DNA of 64,000 nucleotides from Bdellovibrio sp. (GCA_014376435.1 JACMRL010000019.1:51751-115750), one strand, 5' to 3'; counted from the first letter of the stretch, positions 45,489-54,483 are shown. Numbers and translations are program-made. The notes: a model not told the origin generated them from the letters alone.

Positions 45489-46556
45489 ATGTCAGATTCT
45501 AACGCTTCTTCATTGCCTCACTTACCGAGCTCGCAGTCCCAGGCTCAAGCCCAAGGTGCATGGGCGCCTCAACCGAAATCTTCTGAGTCTAGAACAATTA
45601 TCTATCGCTCTGATGTGATGTCACAGTTAATGAAGATGATTGAACGTGTAGCTCCATCACAAGCAAACGTACTTGTATTAGGAGAATCTGGAACGGGTAA
45701 AGAGTTACTAGCCCGCGCTCTACATGAAAAATCAACCCGTAAAAATAAACCATTCGTAGCGATCAACTGCGGTGCTTTACGTGAAACTTTATTAGAGTCA
45801 GAATTATTCGGCCACGAAAAAGGATCATTCACCGGAGCTTACAGTCGTAAAATCGGTTTAGCTGAAGCCGCTAACGGTGGAACATTATTCCTTGATGAAA
45901 TCGGAGAACTTCCGTTATCCATCCAAGCAAAACTTTTACGTTTTATCCAAGAAGGCGAAATTTTTCGCGTCGGTGGAAAAGATTCAATCAAAGTTGATAT
46001 CCGCTTAGTGTGTGCAACAAATCGTGAGTTAGACCAAGAAGTTGTACGTGGCGCTTTCCGTGAAGATTTATTTTATCGTATCAATACCATTGTTGTAAGT
46101 GCTCCGCCATTACGCCGTCGTAAAGAAGATATTGCAATTTTAGTAAATCATTTTTTAAACACGGGTTCACCAACGTTTTTAAATCGCGGTAAAACAATCG
46201 ATGAAGAAGCGATGGCGATTTTAACTAAATACGAATGGCCAGGAAATATTCGTGAGTTACAAAACGTGTGCGAGCGTTTACAGATTCTATCTGAAGGTCA
46301 CATGATCATGATCAATGATCTACCAGATTCTATCCGTAACCCAGAAGTTAAAGACGAGGGTCTTGATTTCGATCCATTGATTCCACTTTATGAATTAGAA
46401 AAGCGTTACATTTTAAAAGCATTGGGTCACTACGGCGGTAACAAAACGCAAGCGGCGCAAGGTTTAGGAATTACGATTAAGACGCTTTATAATAAATTGC
46501 ATGAGTACGGCGAGTTTGAAAAATACGCTGTTCATTCAAAGCCCGTTAAAGATTAA
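45489..46556 (+). CDS. Sigma-54 transcriptional activator without receiver domain
   Basis: This 355-residue NtrC-family activator consists of a short disordered N-terminus rich in Ser/Gln (about 1-35), an AAA+ domain and a Fis-type helix-turn-helix. Walker A GESGTGKE is at 65-72, the sigma-54 contact loop reads GSFTGA at 112-117 (a mild variant of GAFTGA), Walker B LFLDE at 133-137, and the arginine-finger segment FREDLFYRIN at 190-199. The HTH is near the end (NKTQAAQGLGITIKTLYNKL). With no receiver, its activity is likely set by expression level or by another protein. I chose ATG 45489 with AAAGGTGG before it; 45423 is also in frame. Confidence 0.9.
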   Translation: MSDSNASSLPHLPSSQSQAQAQGAWAPQPKSSESRTIIYRSDVMSQLMKMIERVAPSQANVLVLGESGTGKELLARALHEKSTRKNKPFVAINCGALRETLLESELFGHEKGSFTGAYSRKIGLAEAANGGTLFLDEIGELPLSIQAKLLRFIQEGEIFRVGGKDSIKVDIRLVCATNRELDQEVVRGAFREDLFYRINTIVVSAPPLRRRKEDIAILVNHFLNTGSPTFLNRGKTIDEEAMAILTKYEWPGNIRELQNVCERLQILSEGHMIMINDLPDSIRNPEVKDEGLDFDPLIPLYELEKRYILKALGHYGGNKTQAAQGLGITIKTLYNKLHEYGEFEKYAVHSKPVKD

Positions 46557-46613
46557 TCTGCTGTTAAGTTAGATGGGCACCGAATAAGGCACGTTGTTGG
46601 ACGGTGTAGTTAG

Positions 46614-46657
46614 CTATTTTGAATATGGACACGTTGATGGATCAAAATAGTTTTTTT
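46614..46657 (+). terminator. Intrinsic terminator after the sigma-54 activator gene
   Basis: CTATTTTGA (46614-46622) pairs with TCAAAATAG (46642-46650) around a 19-base loop, followed by seven T. The stem is A/T-rich, so termination may be partial; a stronger hairpin follows. Confidence 0.55.
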
Positions 46658-46675
46658 AGTTATAAAAGTCGCAAG

Positions 46676-46708
46676 AAAAAAAGGAAGCTTTTGTAAAGCT
46701 TCCTTTTT
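46676..46708. terminator. Strong bidirectional terminator between convergent genes
   Basis: AAGGAAGCTTT (46681-46691) and AAAGCTTCCTT (46695-46705) form a perfect 11-base stem with a three-base loop, flanked by A and T runs that lengthen it and give a T-tract on either strand. It separates the sigma-54 activator gene from the histone-like gene. Confidence 0.9.
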
Positions 46709-46726
46709 CATATATTGATTAAAAAA

Positions 46727-47299
46727 TTAGAAGTAACCTTCGTCGTCTTCTTCTTCCTCTTTTACTTTTTCTTTATTTTCAAGATCATCTTCCATGTCGT
46801 CTTCAAGATCTTCTTCTTGAGAATCATCTTCTAAATCTTCGAAGGTACCTTGAGCATCTTCTTCTGCGTCTTCGTCATCTTCTAAAGGTTCGGCGTTTGA
46901 TAACGCATCTTCGTCTTCTAATCCAACCATAGAATCTAAATCAGATTCATCGTCGAATTCATTTACTAAATCTTTTGCTAAGCCAGCTGCGGCGCCTGAA
47001 GTTGAGTTAGAGCCTTTAGCTGTTTTTTTAGTAGTTTGTTTTGCAACGGGTTTTTTAGCAGCCGACTTCGCCGCAGGTTTCGCAGCTTTTTTAGTAACGA
47101 CTTTTTTTGCTGGGACTTTCTTCGCAACTGCTTTCTTAGCGGGAGCTTTTTTTGCTACAACTTTTTTAGCTTTTTTCGGAGCGACCTTTTTTGCAGATTT
47201 TTTAACTGCTTTTTTTGCCGTCTTTTTAGCCTTGGCAGCTACTTTTTTTACCGTTTTTTTAGTTTTAGCTTTCGCCGCAACTTTCTTTTTCTTAGCCAT
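46727..47299 (-). CDS. Histone H1-like protein with basic head and acidic tail
   Basis: The 190-residue protein is of strikingly low complexity. Residues 1-95 are mostly Lys and Ala in KKxxAKK and PAKKxxxKK repeats, like the C-terminal tail of eukaryotic H1 and bacterial H1-like proteins (Hc1, BpH1/AlgP type), which bind DNA. After a short linker, residues 110-190 are dominated by Asp and Glu (EDEDALSN, LEDDSQEEDLEDD). A basic DNA-binding head joined to an acidic tail suggests self-inhibition or histone-chaperone-like behaviour; this is inference. The gene is monocistronic and ends before a strong terminator. Confidence 0.75.
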   Translation of the reverse strand: MAKKKKVAAKAKTKKTVKKVAAKAKKTAKKAVKKSAKKVAPKKAKKVVAKKAPAKKAVAKKVPAKKVVTKKAAKPAAKSAAKKPVAKQTTKKTAKGSNSTSGAAAGLAKDLVNEFDDESDLDSMVGLEDEDALSNAEPLEDDEDAEEDAQGTFEDLEDDSQEEDLEDDMEDDLENKEKVKEEEEDDEGYF

Positions 47300-47412
47300 G
47301 TATTACCTCTTTTATAATAGATTTAATGAGTAATCGTAAAAACCGACTAGAGAATATCTAGCTTTGTTTAGGTCGGCAAGTGATGGCTAAAAGTTAAAAT
47401 TTAATTTATCAA

Positions 47413-48186
47413 TTACAAGTGAAAATAGTCTTCCAAAATACGGGATACGCTTGGGGGAATGATGGTCGAAACAAACATTCCCGGGGGATAAGTGCCTTTA
47501 GCGGGAACATAAGACAGATAACCGAAGGTTTTCGACTTATCTGCATTTTTAATCGGGAACGAAAACTTAAATGGAAGTGCTGCTTTTGGTGGCAAAGTAA
47601 CGAATAGACCAACGGCATTTACCCCAATGTACAAAGTCACTTGGGTGTTATCGTGGGCCGGAAAGTTCAAACCTAAAGAAGGAAGTTCGCCGTAACCTTG
47701 GGGCATTGCGGGTAGGGCGTCGCCGTTCGGTAAACTAGTGGGCGGTAAAAAACCAGAACCTTTAATAATATATTTTACGGGAATACGAACCGCAAACTTC
47801 ATGCGGCCTTCCGCATCGATAATTGGTGAAAAAGTGATATCTGGATATTTAGAAAATGATCCCGCCGGAGTAAACATAACTCCCGATGGAAAAGGTACCA
47901 TAATGATAAACTCGCCGCGAATTTTATCAAAATCAAATGCCAACGCTTTACTATAAGAAGAATTATCGCTATCGACTCGGCCTTTCAAATCAATTTTTGT
48001 TAAAGGATCGGCGGCGGGTTGATTTGGATTTGTTGGATTATCTAAACCGCCATTATTACCAGAATCAAAAGAAGTAGAAGCCTGGCTTGTCGAATTTAAA
48101 CTGGCTGATGAAAAACCTTTTTGCGAACAAGCAGACATAACAAGTACGCTTGCAAAAAAAAGTGAAAGGTAAATTTGTTTTTTCAT
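47413..48186 (-). CDS. Putative lipoprotein
   Basis: The 257-residue product has a lipoprotein signal peptide with lipobox VMSAC (Cys at about 20) and then a Ser/Asn-rich linker (SSASLNSTSQAS) before a beta-rich domain without recognised motifs. I chose ATG 48186, which has a GAGGT ribosome binding site and exposes the lipobox; the frame extends to 48261 but with no signal-like start. It lies downstream of flagellin on the same strand, beyond two hairpins. Confidence 0.65.
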   Translation of the reverse strand: MKKQIYLSLFFASVLVMSACSQKGFSSASLNSTSQASTSFDSGNNGGLDNPTNPNQPAADPLTKIDLKGRVDSDNSSYSKALAFDFDKIRGEFIIMVPFPSGVMFTPAGSFSKYPDITFSPIIDAEGRMKFAVRIPVKYIIKGSGFLPPTSLPNGDALPAMPQGYGELPSLGLNFPAHDNTQVTLYIGVNAVGLFVTLPPKAALPFKFSFPIKNADKSKTFGYLSYVPAKGTYPPGMFVSTIIPPSVSRILEDYFHL

Positions 48187-48251
48187 AAGACCTCGCTTCA
48201 TTGCATGGATCGGACGAAGGTCTAAATAACTAAATATGAAAAATATCGACA

Positions 48252-48284
48252 TAAAAAGCAAAACCCCAGGTTTTCACCTAGGGT
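48252..48284 (-). terminator. Intrinsic terminator downstream of flagellin
   Basis: On the minus strand, ACCCTAGGT and ACCTGGGGT (48284-48276 and 48271-48263) form a nine-base stem with one wobble pair and a four-base GAAA loop, followed by TTTTGCTTTTT. Confidence 0.75.
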
Positions 48285-48303
48285 CTTCCGATTCTGTTCA
48301 GAA

Positions 48304-48331
48304 CTTCGACAATTTCTTTACATTGTCGAAG
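48304..48331 (-). repeat. Perfect hairpin just after the flagellin stop codon
   Basis: CTTCGACAAT and ATTGTCGAAG form a perfect ten-base inverted repeat with an eight-base loop, 11 bases after the flagellin stop. It has no T-tract, so it looks more like an mRNA 3'-end stabiliser placed ahead of the true terminator. Confidence 0.6.
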
Positions 48332-48342
48332 CTAAACTAAAA

Positions 48343-49173
48343 CTATCCTAATAATTTAAGAGCTAAAGATGTCGATTGATTCGCTTGTGCTAATGTCGCA
48401 ACACCCGCTTGTTGTAATACTGAATTTCGAGCTAACTCAGAAGAAACTGCGGCTACGTCTGTATCACGGATACGAGAATTGGCTGCGGCTAAGTTCTCTT
48501 CCGTTACCGCTAAAGTATCAACCGTCGAAGTTAAACGATTTTGTAATGCACCAAGATTTGAACGCATTCCGTTGATATTTGATTGCGCGTCATCTAATCC
48601 TTGCAAAGAAGCTCTCGCGCCTTCTTTAGAAGAAAAATTTACCTCTGCTAATCCTAAAGCATCTAAAGTTGCAACGTTTTGTGATGAGTCGAATTGGATA
48701 ACATCATTTTCAGTCGCATAAAGACCCACTTGGAAATCAAACATTGGTGTTGAACCATCTAATAACTTAGTGGTATTCCAGCTTGCCGTGTTCGCGATAC
48801 GGTTTGTTTCTTGTTTTAATTGCTCAACTTCTAGATTGATGAAACCACGCTCACGATCACCCACGGTGTCAGAAGCTGCTTGAATACCAAGTTCGCGAAG
48901 GCGGGTTACGATGTTTGAAATTTCATTTAAGCCGCCCTCAGCTGTTTGTACTAATGAAATACCATCATTGGCATTTCTACGTGCTTGGCTAGAAGATTTA
49001 ATTTGTGCTTTCATGTTTTCGGAGATCGCAAGACCGGCCGCATCGTCTGCCGACTTATTAATGCGGAAACCAGATGATAACTGAGCCATTGAATTTTGAA
49101 GACCTCGCTGAGTATTCACTAAGTTCCGTTGTGAATTAATCGCGGCTATGTTTGTTGATATTCTCATTCCCAT
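48343..49173 (-). CDS. fliC: Flagellin
   Basis: This is a short flagellin of 276 residues, the filament subunit exported by the flagellar type III system. The conserved N-terminal D0/D1 (RISTNIAAINSQRNL, LSSGFRINKSADDAAGLAIS, QTAEGGLNEI) and C-terminal D1/D0 (AAANSRIRDTDVA, VLQQAGVATLAQANQS, ALKLLG) are complete, with only about 50 variable residues between, so the outer domains D2/D3 are nearly absent. The ATG at 49173 has GGAG seven bases upstream. A single flagellin gene here suggests that others, as in Bdellovibrio, lie elsewhere. Confidence 0.96.
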   Translation of the reverse strand: MGMRISTNIAAINSQRNLVNTQRGLQNSMAQLSSGFRINKSADDAAGLAISENMKAQIKSSSQARRNANDGISLVQTAEGGLNEISNIVTRLRELGIQAASDTVGDRERGFINLEVEQLKQETNRIANTASWNTTKLLDGSTPMFDFQVGLYATENDVIQFDSSQNVATLDALGLAEVNFSSKEGARASLQGLDDAQSNINGMRSNLGALQNRLTSTVDTLAVTEENLAAANSRIRDTDVAAVSSELARNSVLQQAGVATLAQANQSTSLALKLLG

Positions 49174-49602
49174 TTGTAAACTCCATTTTAACTTATAGTT
49201 AATTTATTATGTTATTAATTTCATATCTTCTTCTTCCTTAAAGTTATTCATGGCATCCTAGCCAATCATTGTTTAGTTGCTTAATTTGCTAAGTAATTCT
49301 TCCGTAAAAAATTTACTCTTCCTTAAAATCGTCCTTGAGTCCTCCTTCAAAAGTAGATAGAGCAATCGGTGCCTGAATTTTTTTGGCACTTTTTGCTCGA
49401 GAGACATCCTGCCTCTGTTTTGTTTGTTCATAGAACTGATCGGGATTTGTGAAGTGATCTTGACAGGACTCAAGAATAGAAAAATACAATTTTCATGGAT
49501 AAATGATGAATCTAGATCCTGCTTCAGTCGTGGTTTTCAGGACAGTTGTCTACGTCTTAATTTGTTTGTCGAGTCTGTAAATACCTTTGGTCAAGTCTTG
49601 AT
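49174..49602. other. Intergenic leader region upstream of flagellin
   Basis: This 429-base stretch has no confident gene. On the minus strand I see a candidate sigma-28-like promoter (TCAA at 49463-49460, 15 bases, CCCGATCA at 49444-49437), a possible 44-codon frame at 49407-49273 (MSLEQKVPKK..., with GAGGCAGG just before its ATG), and a 14-codon leader frame at 49251-49207 after TAGGAT. A ten-base inverted repeat (CTTGAGTCCT near 49335 and AGGACTCAAG near 49465) spans the middle. All are tentative; a long flagellin leader is the simplest reading. Confidence 0.35.
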
Positions 49603-49878
49603 CTAGTCAATTTCTTGAAAGCGACAAAAAGCAATTTTTCCAGATAGATCGTAAGAGTGAATTTGATTTCTTTTTAAGTGTGCCTCTGTGGGTAAACCTA
49701 AAGTGCAATTCTCATTTTCAGAGGCAAAGTGAGAGCAATCTTCGCACGAGAACGGCAAAGAATATGCGTTATAGTCACGTGGGTGAACAAATTCTTTTTT
49801 TATAGATGAACCTATTCGCTTTGGCGTTTTAGGCTTTTTAAAAAGGGGCTTAATTGGAGTTTGTATTTTATCTGACAT
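49603..49878 (-). CDS. Small four-cysteine protein, unknown function
   Basis: The 91-residue product has a basic N-terminal half (KPLFKKPKTPKR) and four cysteines, C45 and C48 (CEDC), C58 and C85, spaced as in a small zinc ribbon or iron-sulfur site. It has no signal peptide, so it is probably cytoplasmic. ATG 49878 gives MSDKIQTPIK; an upstream ATG at 49902 would add eight residues (MSYVWQLS) and cannot be excluded, as neither has a strong ribosome binding site. It diverges from clpB. I do not recognise the family. Confidence 0.55.
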   Translation of the reverse strand: MSDKIQTPIKPLFKKPKTPKRIGSSIKKEFVHPRDYNAYSLPFSCEDCSHFASENENCTLGLPTEAHLKRNQIHSYDLSGKIAFCRFQEID

Positions 49879-49927
49879 TGACAACTGCCAGACATAACTC
49901 ATCTTTATAAGTGAGGTAAAGTTAAAA

Positions 49928-52486
49928 ATGAGCAGTGAACTTCAAAAAATGACCCATAAAAGCCAAGAGGCCATGCAGGCTGCTGCAAAATCAGCAGAAA
50001 ACTCAAAGCATTCAGTCGTTGAACCTGAGCATTTATTAAAAGAACTGACCGAGCAAGACGGTGGTCTGATCGTGCGCCTTTTAGAAGAAGCGCAAGTGAA
50101 ACCTAAAAACTTAATCACTAATTTAATTCAATCATTTCAAAAAATGCCAAAGCTAGCGCAAGCGAACTCACAAGTTTATGCCAGCAACCGTTTACAAAGA
50201 ATTTTTCAAGAAGCTGATAAAGAGTCTAGGCAATTGGGTGATGAGCTTATTTCAACCGAGCATTTTTTGATCGCGATGCTAAAATCAGAAGACAGCGAAC
50301 TTAAAAAACTATTTAAAGAAGCTAATATCAAGTTACCCGTCATATTAGAGGCTTTGAAAAAAATTAAAGGAAATAAAAAAGTGACTAGCGAAGATCCAGA
50401 AAATCAATATGAAGTTTTAAAAAAATATGCACGCGATCTTACTGAACTTGCGGCCCACGGAAAATTAGACCCGGTGGTGGGTCGTGATGAAGAAATCAGA
50501 CGGGTGATTCAAGTTTTATCGCGTCGTACTAAAAATAATCCCGTTTTAATCGGCGAGCCCGGTGTAGGTAAAACTGCAATCGCGGAAGGTTTGGCAATCC
50601 GTATCATTAAAGAAGACGTTCCTGAAAACTTAGTTGGTAAAAAATTAATGTCATTAGACATTGGCGCTTTAATCGCGGGCGCTAAATACCGCGGTGAATT
50701 TGAAGACCGCTTAAAAGCAGTTATTAAAGAAGTCACGGGCAGTGACGGACAAATTATTCTTTTTATTGATGAGATGCATACTTTAGTCGGCGCGGGTAAA
50801 GGCGAAGGTGCAATGGACGCCGGGCAATTACTAAAGCCTGCGCTAGCCCGCGGAGAGCTTCGTTGTATCGGAGCAACTACTTTAGACGAGTATAGAAAAA
50901 ATATTGAAAAAGACCCGGCATTAGAACGACGTTTTCAAACTGTTTTAGTGGACGAGCCTTCCGTTGAAGAAACAGTTACGATCTTACGTGGTTTAAAAGA
51001 AAAATACGAAGTGCATCATGGCGTGCAAATCACCGATGGCGCATTAGTTGCCGCGGCTAAACTTTCGCATCGTTATATTACGAATCGTTTTTTACCAGAT
51101 AAAGCGATCGACTTAGTTGATGAAGCGGCTAGTAAACTAAATATCGAAAATCGCAGCGTACCTGAAGAGATCGATGAAATTAACCGTAAGATCTTAAGTC
51201 TCAAGGTTGAAGTCGAGTCTTTAAAGAAAGAAACGGATGCTCAATCGGTCGAGCGTCGTAAAAAAATCGAAGACGAGTTAAAAACCTTAACGCCGCAGTC
51301 TCAAGCCCAAAAAGAAAAATGGCAGCTGGAGCGTAACCAGATCGACGATGTAAAAAAAGTTAAAATTGAAATTGAAACGGTAAAAAACGATATCTCGATC
51401 GTTGAGCGCGAAGCGAATTTCGAGAAAGCAGCTCAGCTTAAGTATGGCCGTTTGCCAGAATTAGAGAAAAAGCTGAATCAACTTGAAGAAAAAATTAAAA
51501 ATAATAAATCTGCTTTGTTAAAAGAAAAAGTCGACGCGGAAGATATCGCTGACGTCATCTCGAAGTGGACAAAAATTCCAGTGACGAAGATGCTTGAAGG
51601 CGAATCGCACAAACTTTTGCGTATGGAAGATGATTTAAAACAACGTGTGATTGGACAAGATCATGCATTAACAATTATCTCTGATGCCATCCGCAGATCG
51701 CGCGCTGAAATCGGTGACCCGAATCGTCCGATGGGAAGTTTTATTTTTGTCGGCCCAACCGGCGTGGGTAAAACGGAAACCGTTAAAGCCTTAGCAGATT
51801 TTCTATTTGATGATCCCACGGCGATCGTACGCATCGATATGAGTGAATACATGGAAAAACACTCGGTATCTCGTCTGATCGGCGCGCCTCCGGGATATGT
51901 GGGCTTCGAAGAGGGTGGTCAGTTGACTGAAGCCATCCGCAGAAAGCCTTACTCTGTCATCTTATTTGATGAGATTGAAAAAGCTCACGGTGATGTATTC
52001 AATGTATTACTACAAATGCTGGATGAGGGACGTTTAACCGATAGCCAAGGCCGAACGGTTGATTTTAAAAATACAATCATCGTGATGACTTCAAACTTAG
52101 GTGCCGGCCAAGGCTCGGAAGCGATTCAAAAAGCTTTAAAACAATTTTTCCGTCCAGAATTTTTAAATCGTGTTGATGAAGTCATCGAATTTAAATCTCT
52201 CGAGATGAATAATATGTCGGGCATCGTGAAAATTCAGCTGCAAGAGATCGTGAAACGTTTGGCTGATAAACAAATCCAGTTAGAAATGACGGATGAATTG
52301 TATAAGTGGTTGGCGCAGCGTGGGTTTGATCCGCAGTTCGGAGCGCGTCCATTACGTCGCTTGATTCAGTCTGAACTTCTAAATCCACTCTCAAAAAAGT
52401 TGATCGCGCAAGAGATCAAACCGCATTCAAAAGTAAAAGTAGATGTGAAGTCGGGAAATCTTACGTTTGCTGTAAGTCAGGCGTAA
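49928..52486 (+). CDS. clpB: ATP-dependent chaperone ClpB
   Basis: ClpB is a hexameric AAA+ disaggregase that works with DnaK. The 852-residue protein has the N domain with two Clp repeats (1-150), AAA-1 with Walker A GEPGVGKT at about 209-216, a coiled-coil middle domain (about 400-520, Lys/Glu-rich), AAA-2 with GPTGVGKT at about 608-615, and a C-terminal domain. The pore loop [10 protein letters not shown] is present. The middle domain separates it from ClpA and ClpC. I see no clear heat-shock promoter or CIRCE repeat in the 49 bases before it. Confidence 0.97.
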   Translation: MSSELQKMTHKSQEAMQAAAKSAENSKHSVVEPEHLLKELTEQDGGLIVRLLEEAQVKPKNLITNLIQSFQKMPKLAQANSQVYASNRLQRIFQEADKESRQLGDELISTEHFLIAMLKSEDSELKKLFKEANIKLPVILEALKKIKGNKKVTSEDPENQYEVLKKYARDLTELAAHGKLDPVVGRDEEIRRVIQVLSRRTKNNPVLIGEPGVGKTAIAEGLAIRIIKEDVPENLVGKKLMSLDIGALIAGAKYRGEFEDRLKAVIKEVTGSDGQIILFIDEMHTLVGAGKGEGAMDAGQLLKPALARGELRCIGATTLDEYRKNIEKDPALERRFQTVLVDEPSVEETVTILRGLKEKYEVHHGVQITDGALVAAAKLSHRYITNRFLPDKAIDLVDEAASKLNIENRSVPEEIDEINRKILSLKVEVESLKKETDAQSVERRKKIEDELKTLTPQSQAQKEKWQLERNQIDDVKKVKIEIETVKNDISIVEREANFEKAAQLKYGRLPELEKKLNQLEEKIKNNKSALLKEKVDAEDIADVISKWTKIPVTKMLEGESHKLLRMEDDLKQRVIGQDHALTIISDAIRRSRAEIGDPNRPMGSFIFVGPTGVGKTETVKALADFLFDDPTAIVRIDMSEYMEKHSVSRLIGAPPGYVGFEEGGQLTEAIRRKPYSVILFDEIEKAHGDVFNVLLQMLDEGRLTDSQGRTVDFKNTIIVMTSNLGAGQGSEAIQKALKQFFRPEFLNRVDEVIEFKSLEMNNMSGIVKIQLQEIVKRLADKQIQLEMTDELYKWLAQRGFDPQFGARPLRRLIQSELLNPLSKKLIAQEIKPHSKVKVDVKSGNLTFAVSQA

Positions 52487-52519
52487 AGTTTAAACCACCT
52501 CGCTTGCTTTCCGTCAACG

Positions 52520-52547
52520 TTGGGGTCAGTATATCATAGCTTATGAT
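52520..52547 (+). promoter_or_regulatory. Candidate promoter upstream of the outer-membrane-like gene
   Basis: TTGGGG (52520-52525) and TATGAT (52542-52547), 16 bases apart, resemble weak -35 and -10 boxes in the 207-base gap after clpB. No clpB terminator was seen, so read-through is also possible. Confidence 0.25.
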
Positions 52548-52693
52548 TACGATTCAGCGACTGAGAAGTGTGCGATGATGTCGACATTCATTCCTCAAGA
52601 AGTAAAAATGACTGGCTGCCGTATGAACGGTAGATGGGTAATAGCGGGTTACTATTGTCCAGAAATTAACAAAGGAAACAAATTATTCAAAAT

Positions 52694-53230
52694 TTGAAAG
52701 CTCTTTTATTATCTATTCTAAGTATTTTAATCATGGGTAGCGAAGCCATAGCCGCTTCGAAATCCGCCAACCTGAATACGCGTGAAAAACCTTTAGTTGA
52801 TGTCGACATTGGTGGGTCTGCCGGAACATATAATGGAAGATCTTTTAGTGAGATCAATCTGGGGGTTAATCTTAACTTCACAGATTGGCTTACTTGGAGA
52901 AATGCGGCTTTTAAAAGATTTAGTAGCCAAGGTGATAAAGATATTTCCGGCCTTGATTCGACCTTACGCTTTATTAACACCAGCCGCTTTGACAGCAGTG
53001 CGGTACGAGTTTTTGCGGGTGCGGGTTATCGTTTTGCCGATCCATCAGAAAAAAATGCCTTACTAGGCGAGGCCGGTTTAGCCTTAACGGTTGGACGTTT
53101 TGGAATTGGCGGCGGAGCAAAGTATTTAAAATACGATAAGTTACAAATCGATTTGGCGGGCAATGAAACCAAGCGTGACGATCTTATTTACTTTATAACT
53201 TTGTCTGGCGGCACTGGTTTTAGCTTCTAA
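52694..53230 (+). CDS. Outer-membrane-like secreted protein
   Basis: The 178-residue product has a signal peptide (KALLLSILSILIMGSEAIAA, cleavage about residue 21) and then strands rich in Gly and aromatics (FSEINLGVNLNFTDWLTWRNAAFKRF, VRVFAGAGYRF, FGIGGGAKYLKYDKL), ending in phenylalanine (GGTGFSF), as expected for a small outer-membrane barrel. The start is odd: TTG at 52694 lies 17 bases after the only ribosome binding site (AAGGA, 52672-52676), whereas an in-frame ATT at 52685 lies eight bases after it. No ATG fits. Confidence 0.6.
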   Translation: MKALLLSILSILIMGSEAIAASKSANLNTREKPLVDVDIGGSAGTYNGRSFSEINLGVNLNFTDWLTWRNAAFKRFSSQGDKDISGLDSTLRFINTSRFDSSAVRVFAGAGYRFADPSEKNALLGEAGLALTVGRFGIGGGAKYLKYDKLQIDLAGNETKRDDLIYFITLSGGTGFSF

Positions 53231-53355
53231 TTCCGGTCAGAGTGTCGAACTTTTTTTCATTAAATTTCTACTTCAAATATATATCGCGAAAGTTGCGAAA
53301 AAGACTCTAGACTAGACTAAAGTGCACCGAACTTATGTTTAGCATGGAGTTTAAT

Positions 53356-54483
53356 ATGAAGAGCAAAATCTTACACACATCTGTTTTAATGGCCTGCGCA
53401 GGTTTTTTCATGAGCGCGACGAAATGTTCACAACCGGTTGAACAACGCGCATTGAAGAAAAATATTAAAGTCATGCAGATTGAAGCTTCAAGCTTCTTAG
53501 ATAATGCGGGCTTTAACTTTTCCGAAGTAGCTAAAAGCCAATTTTCCGGAGTTTTATTTGAAAAAAATAATTTCTTTGAGCGGAATGTTTACCCCAGCTT
53601 AGAAGATATGGTTTTGCCTGATCAAAATTATTTCAATGTAAAAAAAGCTTCATTGGGTGCTGATAAAATTTCCGTTAGTCCGACAGTTGCGCAAATTAAA
53701 AAATGGTTTCCCCAAGCTAAATCACAAGACTTAGCATTTTCAAGAAATTCGGCTTGTTTAATTTCTCGTCCGCAACATTTTATCGCGGGTAAAATTAATT
53801 CTTTAGAAGCTTACAGCGGAGCTGCATTTCAATTTGGTTTTAACCAATCACTTGTTCAATTACCAATCGAAGCTAAATTTAAAATGGATAAAATGCGCAT
53901 GGATCTTTCATTCCACGCTTACAATCCGTGGACTCAACAAGTTGTTGGTAGTGTAAATGCAGAAGCATTTAAAAAAGATTACTCAGCAGGTTTCGGAATT
54001 GATTTAGGAATTATTCATATTGGTCCAGAATTCTACCGCGTAACGGGAATGGCCGAAGTCACATTAGCCGGTTTACGTGCATCGGTTACCTCATTAGCAC
54101 AAAAATTGTTATCAAGTCCGGGTGAAGACTGGTCAACGCGAGTGATCTACAGCGGAGATAATAATATTGTTATCTTAGGCGGCGCTGAATTAGGTATCAA
54201 ACCAGGCGACCAATTTAAAATTTATAACCAAATTCATACTTGGCACGGTGAGGCTTGTGGCGAAAGTTCAATTTTAACAGGCTCAACCGTGGTTTCAGAT
54301 GCGCAAGATCCTTGGATTGTCCAAATTGATGATGCCGGCACTTTAATGTCTAAAGCGCATATCTTAAATGTAAAAGATGGTTCGTCAGTTGATTTAGGCG
54401 CCTTAGTAAAACTGCATATGTACACAGAGCAAGTACAAGCCCTTGCTGCAGCTCAGGCAGAAGCAAAACCTAATCCTAAATAA
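53356..54483 (+). CDS. Putative lipoprotein
   Basis: The 375-residue product has a signal peptide with a lipobox-like SATKC (Cys at about 24). The rest is a mixed fold with no recognised enzyme motif; the segment near IYSGDNNIVILGGAELGIKPGDQFKIYNQIHTW resembles a FlgT-like or SH3-type beta-barrel found in some envelope proteins, but I hold this loosely. ATG 53356 has a GGAG ribosome binding site; an earlier in-frame ATG at 53335 is less likely. The C-terminus is Ala/Gln/Glu-rich and probably helical. Confidence 0.65.
   Translation: MKSKILHTSVLMACAGFFMSATKCSQPVEQRALKKNIKVMQIEASSFLDNAGFNFSEVAKSQFSGVLFEKNNFFERNVYPSLEDMVLPDQNYFNVKKASLGADKISVSPTVAQIKKWFPQAKSQDLAFSRNSACLISRPQHFIAGKINSLEAYSGAAFQFGFNQSLVQLPIEAKFKMDKMRMDLSFHAYNPWTQQVVGSVNAEAFKKDYSAGFGIDLGIIHIGPEFYRVTGMAEVTLAGLRASVTSLAQKLLSSPGEDWSTRVIYSGDNNIVILGGAELGIKPGDQFKIYNQIHTWHGEACGESSILTGSTVVSDAQDPWIVQIDDAGTLMSKAHILNVKDGSSVDLGALVKLHMYTEQVQALAAAQAEAKPNPK

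Noticed and set aside
47036..47317. Plus-strand frame rich in Phe, Cys and Arg opposite the histone-like gene
   Set aside because: It is the mirror of lysine-rich codons on the minus strand; no ribosome binding site or plausible protein.
49380..49400. TGGCAC...TTGC near flagellin as a sigma-54 promoter
   Set aside because: Only eight bases lie between the GG and GC elements where ten are needed, and it faces away from the flagellin gene.
49424..49606. Plus-strand 60-codon frame between flagellin and the four-cysteine gene
   Set aside because: No ribosome binding site, and it runs into the convergent gene with no recognisable protein features.
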